This document shows, in pieces, positions 57,762 through 64,000 of a stretch of DNA of 64,000 nt (positions are counted from its first letter, which is position 1; each line of letters starts with the position of its first letter). Below the pieces are notes generated by a model that worked only from the letters and a program-made list of their open reading frames with translations, did no database searches and had not been told where the DNA came from. The translations under genes and the position numbers were made by a program. Origin of the DNA: Pisaster brevispinus (Eukaryota; Echinodermata; Asteroidea; Forcipulatida; Asteriidae); NCBI GenBank assembly GCA_023634235.1, contig JAMKCF010000002.1, positions 436,501-500,500 on the forward strand, in the 5' to 3' direction.

Positions 57762-57907
57762 TTGCGAGCAACGGTCCATGTTGTCAAACTCACATGTGAC
57801 CGGTATCCACTTTCATAAGATCACAGAAAATGATACTTGGCGAAAAACTTTGGTTCTAAACTTACGGGTACAGCCATGTATAACACTCGTGTGGGAGGAG
57901 TGATGGA

Positions 57908-58055
57908 TCTGAAAAGAATCGGTGTGGTCTCGACGTTTCGAACAGTGTACTCTGCTCGTCTTCATGTTTCCGCACGTCTTCGAGATAATGTATTCTCCTG
58001 AAGACGAGCAGAGTGTACTGGTCGAAACGTCAAGACCACAACGGTTCTTTTCAGA
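57908..58055. repeat. Inverted repeat with 57-base arms and gaaacgtc motifs
   Basis: The arm 57908-57964 (with gtctcgacgtttcgaacagt) is complementary, with a few mismatches, to 57999-58055 (with actggtcgaaacgtcaagac), with a 34-base loop. The + strand right arm has CTGAAGA (57998-58004) and GAAAC (58024-58028), the two conserved words of hammerhead ribozymes, but the closing pair of stem II is not canonical. Confidence 0.65.
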
Positions 58056-58894
58056 GCTAACACGTCCCCAAAAATAATTGTATAAATGGCTGTACCCGCA
58101 AGTTGACTAACTATAGTTTTTCAAATGATCCACACCGTGAAAAGCTTCAAACATCATTTGATGCTAAGCGAATGTTTCTGCTTAGCAAAAGTTTGCAATG
58201 TAAATGTTGGTTGGTTACTTGTTAGGGCTATGCTAAATGTGATCTATTTGCAAATCAATATTTTGTGCTGAACTTCTTTATGAAATAGGGGCCTGTTCAG
58301 AGTGTAAAGAAACCTTACAAAAACAACGATCAAAACAAAAATCAAATTTTGAAAGCTTTATGTCATGATTATCATTGTCCTCTCGTTATTGCTTTTTAGC
58401 GCTAAATATAGAACTGTAATCCTGGACTAAATGTGGAAATATCGTCTTAAGCAAAAACAAAACAAAACAGCACAGTCTACGAAGAAAATAAAATGCAAAG
58501 ACCAATCTAAAATAAAGAAGAAATTTATCCTTTGGAATTGTCAAAAAGCCTGACACTTTCACAGGCTATTATCAGGATCAACAAGTGTTATTCATGCAAA
58601 CATCTGAGACGCTGAACGTTCCCCCCCCCGTTTTCTCTCTCTCTCTTTGCGATTTTTGCGGAGGTTTTTGAATTATTCATTTCAAACAGGCAAACTATCA
58701 AATGGTGAAAGGAAAATTTAAATATTAACGAGACCCAAATATTTTTGTCTTCTGAAATGTTTACCAGGGTCAGCAATTGCCACTCAATCAATTACTGGAT
58801 ACCTGCTGCTTGATTCCTTTCTAATTGTCTGGGATAATTATTTACAAGTTTGACAAATAGGAATTGTTTGAAAAAAGTGAAACATTCAATGGGG
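58056..58894. other. Unassigned sequence with degraded MITE words
   Basis: 'atgctaagcgaa..ctgcttagc' and 'ctttatgaaataggggcc' near 58160-58296 look like a decayed GGGCCC-type MITE. A C run lies at 58621-58629. Confidence 0.3.
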
Positions 58895-59178
58895 TTTTAC
58901 ATAGCGCCTTGTAACGGTTTACGAGGTGCTGTGGTGTAATCTGCAGCCAACCATACCAGAAAACACCAGGGTGAACCCCTTCTCTTTACGATAAGTGTAC
59001 TGGGTTCTTTTACGCGCATTCACACAACACACCTACGGCTTTACGTCCCGTCCGAACGACGAAGCAATAATGGTCAAGTGTCTCACAAGTGTCAAGACCG
59101 GGAGTCGAACCCACACTTTGCTGATCAGAAACACCCACGCTTGAGTCCAGTGCGCATGACCGCTCGACCACCACACGA
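58895..59178 (-). mobile_element. tRNA-derived SINE, second subfamily, near complete
   Basis: The minus-strand head begins 'gtttgtcgtgtggtggtcgagcgg' near 59183 and keeps the GGTTCGACTCC B box complement near 59101-59111. The tail 'tacgaggtgctgtggtgtaa' is that of 30155-30506. Confidence 0.65.
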
Positions 59179-59183
59179 CAAAC

Positions 59184-61898
59184 CATACACATCAATGCCT
59201 AAACCAGAGTCCAAATGGATTATTTACCGGCAACGGATACTCTTCATAGTCAACAACGGTTTTTTAACTAAATTAAAATAAGCTGCTTCGAGATATGTGA
59301 TTGGTGGATTATTTAGTTTATGGTAATACGAAGAGATTATTCTTAGCCAATCAAATGGGATGAGCCACAAACAGGCGACGACCGATGGCATATTGCGTCT
59401 GCTTGCGATTCGAGAGACTTCATGGAAACTTAATACTCTCGTGTTTTTAAATCGTGTGTGTTTATAGACGACCGTAAAGCACGTGTGACACAAGGCGCTT
59501 GTATGCCACAGTAACTGTCTACGTTCTACAATTTCACGGTACTGCGACTAATTTGACATAAATCGTCAAAATGAAATATGAATCGTGCTCTCCGCGGACA
59601 TTTCTGTTTATCGTGTAAAAAGAAGAAAAAGAAAGAAAAAAGGGACATTCTTAACCCGTTTCCAGTTCCATCTGACATTGTCCAGGAAGCTTGCATTTTG
59701 ATCTGGCAATCCTTTCACTAATTGGCTTTTCATTCAGAGTACTTAAAATTGGTTTGCACGTATTGAAAGTACTTCTTTTTGCAAGATTTGTTTGACACCA
59801 TGAATGTACGTTTGTAAATCCACAGAATGTATCGAAACATATTTTCTTCTAAGGGTCCGCACGTTGTTATATCCCCTTGTCTGTCGGTATTGTGCAAAAT
59901 GTACTGTGCATGTGCACATGCAATCATCACTATAAACACAACGTCCGAGATTATTAAAAAAGAACGTATCTGTTTTCAATTAATGTCAGATTTATTTGAC
60001 GATACTGAAATGGGAGTCAAACTGAGTTCAAGTCGTATTGGTGACTCTGCTTCAACTATTAAACACCCCCACCCGAGTCTTACTGCATTTCGTCGAGACA
60101 CCGCCTCGACGGTAAAATAAACGAGCCCCCAAATTAAAGTGAAACATAGCACGTGGAAGTATAGCATGTGGAAACAGTTTTAAATCAAGCCATTGAAGCA
60201 GTGATACGGATGTCATTTTTTTTTGGATCGGCGTGATGATGCGTGTCTAGGCTCGCCGCCACCACCCCCACTTCCCAGCCTTCGCATTTCTCTGGTGATG
60301 GAATCACCCGTAAAGGTGGATACTCGCATAATTTGGGAGTCATAAAATAGGTCCGTAGTTCATTATTTAAAAACATAGCACACAATAAAACATATTAACT
60401 CCAGTAATCACTCTACATTTACAAAGTATTCAACGTTGATCCGCGAGGAGTTACCAAGATGTAGACGCAAGCAGGAAACTCAAACAAGCAAACATTGCCC
60501 ATTTTTTTCTTTTGTTTTAAATCCATGTACCCCAAAACATCCACAATTTGAATTGTACCTCAATTACTCCAGACCAGTAGTAAATCCTGTTTAAGTCCCT
60601 GATGAGACCAGTGAATGCTTCGTCTGAACGGCCAAAGAAAAGCAAACACAAATGTAACTACATGTCCATGGATGAAATTAATTTCACTACAGTTGTACCT
60701 GAAGTGAAATCGAGCAGAAGTCAAAATAAGCTCTTACAAATGAAAATAATTATGATTTGAAGGACCCTTATTTGTAAACAGCTATCAAAATACGTTATGC
60801 TTGAGATATTAAACGAAAGCAGAGGTTTTTATTTTGTGCCTAGATTGCTCAACAGTAACTGGTTTCTTGCGGCAGATTGGAATTTGAGACGCTTTGCAGC
60901 TGGATCGAAAACCTTGGCCTTCCGAAGATGGCAATATATATATTTAAGCAAATTAGATTAAATCACCGGCAAAGTTGAGGTGAAGTAAAGCGGTAACAAT
61001 CACGCAGAGTAGATGTTCCGTTTCTCCCTCGGGCAGTTTCATCTCACTTTTCTCGTCAGAGATCCGCCGAGGGGCGGTTGGGAAAAAAATGACAAATTTC
61101 TTGGCTGGATAAAGTGCGATCTTAACTGAAATCCCCCTTAGATATGTAAAAGTTCCCATCCATCATGCCCAACCAAACTCATTCTCGCTACACTACACCT
61201 CGAACCACTGAAGTGACGAAGCGTAGCGCGGGAGCTGCCCATGGCCGTTCACAGGAAACAAACGCGTACCAAGTATTTTCTAATATGATTTGTTACTTTA
61301 TTAGTTCAAAGTGCCCGATTGGATATAAATCAATTGTCCTACTTTTATTGTTTAATATGGAGTTTAATTGGTGAAGCTTTCATGACCAGTCTGAGCTCAG
61401 CCTCGTAGAGCCCCCCGAACAGCGAAAAAAAGCTAGACCAATTTACGCCTTCACATTTTAGGGGATCCAGTAACAATTTGTAACATAACCACGTATTTGG
61501 GCAAGTAACCTACCTACTTACACAGTGCGAAGCTCAAGGTGCTTAGCTTATTGTGTGGGTGGGCTGATTGAGTTTGACTCTGAGAGCATGTCAAGTATGC
61601 ATATAGCAATTAATTTAGGTATAGAAGCACAAACTCAATTTAACGTTAATATACAAGATTGGTAAGGGTAAAAACAACATTGTTGAACTAGTCTGAAAGC
61701 TTACTGATAACGAAGTTCATATATACTAGAACCATTTCCCCCCCCCCCTGTTAAATATTTCGAGAAATCTGTATCTGAAATCCTTAAAAAACGCAACAGC
61801 AGATTTCGATGTTATAACCAAAACTAAGGACAATGTGTTTACATACTAAACATTATGTTTTTTCACTAGTATTAATTTTTTATCCTGACTCCCACCAG
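59184..61898. other. Unassigned non-coding sequence
   Basis: No repeat pair or domain was recognised. Short overlapping frames at 59730-60167 are on both strands and lack features. A C run lies at 61738-61748. Confidence 0.3.
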
Positions 61899-62160
61899 AG
61901 ATTAGGCCAAATTTTTCACAGGTTTGTTATTTAATGCTTATGGTTGATCACACAAAACATGGAGACTGCCTATGCCTATTTTGTCAGCTCTACCAATCCT
62001 GTATGGTACCTTGAACTGTCGCGCAAAGAAAGTTAATTTACACAACTTCCGCAGTCCAAATTTTCACAGGCTTGTTATTTCACGTGGTCGATATCACACA
62101 AAATAAACACCATCTGCGACTATTTTTTTGTCAGTTCTACCAATCCTGTAAAATACTTTT
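61899..62160. repeat. Imperfect direct duplication of ~110 bp
   Basis: Copy 1 (61903-62010) and copy 2 (62052-62160) share 'ccaaatttttcacagg.ttgttattt', 'gatcacacaaa' and 'gtcagctctaccaatcctgta'. The first phrase also occurs, from memory, in a common sea-star interspersed repeat. Confidence 0.55.
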
Positions 62161-63363
62161 AAGAGGAAACACTTGAAACGCAGATTAATTTTTTTATATT
62201 TTTATTTATTTATAAAAAATATAAAAAAAATCGGGGAGGGGGCTGCTTGTTGCCTGTTTTCAAAATGATGAAGTCATCAACTAAATAAAGCAAAGTAAGA
62301 TACAAAATGAGCCGTTGCCTGAACGACTACTGACTCCCTAACAGATGAAGCGAATCAGGAATAATCAAATAAACATGGATTTGTTTGGGGGTGTAAGTCA
62401 TCCTGGTACCCCGGAAGGTAGCAGGGAGTCCGTGGGGGAAGGGAGGAGGATTCGTCCCATGGCTCACCCCTGGACGTCTCGCTAACATGCACTTCATTCC
62501 ACGGAACCCGTCGTACGAATCAATCCTTAACTAAACAACCAAATCGATATCGTTGTTAAAGTCCTGACTGTTTTCAGAGCACAACTCAAAATAGCTCCGG
62601 ATTGCACAACATAAGCTGCGAAAGAAAGCTTACATAAAACAGTCACCTGCAACCAATCCCAAGACACACTTCAGTCACACCATTTTTGTGTTTTGAACTT
62701 CTTCCTGCTTGCAAAAACGTTTTTAGCGAAGGGGAACATTTCATTTAAGGTGTCCCCTAAGAGTTTCAAATCCATCTTCCCAAATTTGTCATGTTTTTCC
62801 AACGCCCCAGGATACGTTCCCAAAGGATTTCAGACTTTCTATCGCTTTGTATTTTACGTTTTCACTAGATATCTGTCGCTGAACTTCCGTCTAATTCAAT
62901 TTCTCCAATCGTATACAATTTTGTTTAATTTCAGAATCGAGTACCACTCATTCTGTTATTTGATTATTATTTGCACATATGTAATGAAGTGTTTCCATTT
63001 ATGAAGTCCTTGAGAGAGGCGACATCTGCGTTCTCTGCGGGAACAGTTGACACTATCTCATAAGGTTGGGACAGCGTGGGGGAACCTGACCTATAGCGTT
63101 CGTTCGATTGAGGAAAACAACAAAGCAGTGACAAAACATATCAAACCAAACACAGTGTATTGCGGGAACGATTAAAGAAGTAATGTACCCAAGTACAGCA
63201 GCGAAAAAGTCATATTGGTTCCATAAAGAGGAAGAAGTTGATGGGTGCTGTGATTCAATGGTGTGCTCCCAAAGCAATGTGTGTGTTTCTATTATGCAGT
63301 CGGTTAGTCATGCAATCGCTCCTGTCAGTACAAAGTGCGATGACTCTTTACGTGGTTTCACAA
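62161..63363. other. Unassigned non-coding sequence
   Basis: Nothing supported; the 103-codon + frame 62693-63004 is Phe/Ser-rich without a domain. Confidence 0.3.
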
Positions 63364-63401
63364 TTGTTGTTGCTGTTTGTGTTGTTGTTGTTGTTGTTGT
63401 T
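63364..63401. repeat. (GTT)n microsatellite
   Basis: About twelve GTT units with two interruptions. Confidence 0.85.
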
Positions 63402-63479
63402 TCATAAATGTTTTTTATGCATAAAAAATACATATTGACAACAAAATTACGCCTACCAGATTATGGTTATACCAGCCAA

Positions 63480-63575
63480 AACACCATGCACCATTTGTGA
63501 CTGGTATCTTGGTCATTTTAGATAAGCTACAATTTGTTAAGCAATAGTTTCCGAGTAACTATTTGCTTGATATTT
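63480..63575. mobile_element. Right-half copy of the GGGCCCAATTTCATA MITE
   Basis: 'accatttgtgactggtatct' and 'taagcaatagttt' match 16628-16747 and 50385-50564. Confidence 0.45.
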
Positions 63576-63742
63576 GAAATAAAAAGTCGTATCCACTTAC
63601 GTTAATCCCTCTCCTGCCGCTTCCTAGGTTGTATTGTAAACTAATGTGTGATCCCTGGCTATAGGGCAGTTACAGGTTGTATGGCTTCTGACTGGCACCC
63701 CAAACACAAATATTGACAACGTAGAGAGACCGCCAACATAGG

Positions 63743-63840
63743 GGTTGATAGTTCAGTCGGTAGAGCGCCGGCACGTTAAACCGGAGGTCGCATGTTAAAG
63801 TCCAGTTCAAGTCAAGTTTTCTTTGTTCGACCACAAATCA
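63743..63840 (+). mobile_element. tRNA-like SINE, TAGTTCAGTCGGTAGAGC type
   Basis: The A-box region TAGTTCAGTCGGTAGAGCGC is intact, followed by an anticodon-like stem 'ccggcacgttaaaccgg' and a damaged B-box region (tccagttcaagtc). The tail 'caagttttctttgttcgacc' is the one seen at 50766-50850. Confidence 0.55.
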
Positions 63841-64000
63841 ATATTTTCTCCTTATCCATGGCAGAGTCCAGGTTAGCTCGGGCAATACTCCCCATCATTT
63901 ACATCCAGCATTGGCTATGCAAAGGACAAATAGCGATCTCTGATGGCAAAATGAGCTTATTGGTTTTACATGCCAGTGTCTGGATTATTCTATGAAATTG

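Overview
This window is animal nuclear DNA, most likely from an echinoderm and probably a sea star. The evidence is AT-rich sequence with no long open frames, no operon-like packing, RNA polymerase III-type SINEs with tRNA-Leu-like heads, many short inverted-repeat (MITE-like) elements of types I recognise as common in sea-star genomes, and decayed RTE-type LINE pieces. The species assignment is inference: no diagnostic gene is present.

Almost all of the 64 kb is intergenic or intronic repeat. The best-supported gene is one short coding first exon on the + strand at 48807-48902. It has a TATA-like box, an initiator-like site, an ATG-free leader, a good start context, a clear signal peptide and a consensus 5' splice site. 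It looks like the start of a secreted peptide or small secreted protein precursor. I could not find its second exon, and about 15 kb downstream is probably mostly its intron or intergenic DNA. A few weaker exon candidates are listed with low confidence.

Layout. 0.7-1.3 kb: decayed RTE-type LINE end. 1.6-2.6 kb: MITE, SINE and LINE tail. 2.8-13.3 kb: three diverged copies of a collinear block set (an old local duplication or a long unrecognised repeat), with promoter-like motif clusters at 4.67, 6.71 and 9.29 kb between them. 12.5 kb: a 232-bp foldback MITE. 14-16 kb: second LINE end and SINEs. 18-29 kb: tRNA-like heads, two copies of a ~387-bp MITE, a hairpin/CRE tandem array (25.4-25.9 kb), a 16-bp perfect hairpin, and a SINE split by a MITE (27.9-28.4 kb). 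29-35 kb: repeats, a 22-bp satellite and a triplicated SINE-like tail. 38 kb: palindromic 20-bp repeats. 43.5 kb: a 349-bp TIR element. 45.5-46.4 kb: a 22-copy 44-bp minisatellite. 48.6-48.9 kb: promoter plus exon. 50-64 kb: more MITEs, a 607-bp palindrome at 53.7-54.3 kb, SINEs and hairpins.

No rRNA, snRNA, CRISPR array, phage or bacterial gene was recognised. Because gene density is so low, most annotation value lies in the repeats and candidate regulatory sites. All repeat families were defined by comparing copies inside this window; names of known families are given only where protein or tRNA features support them.
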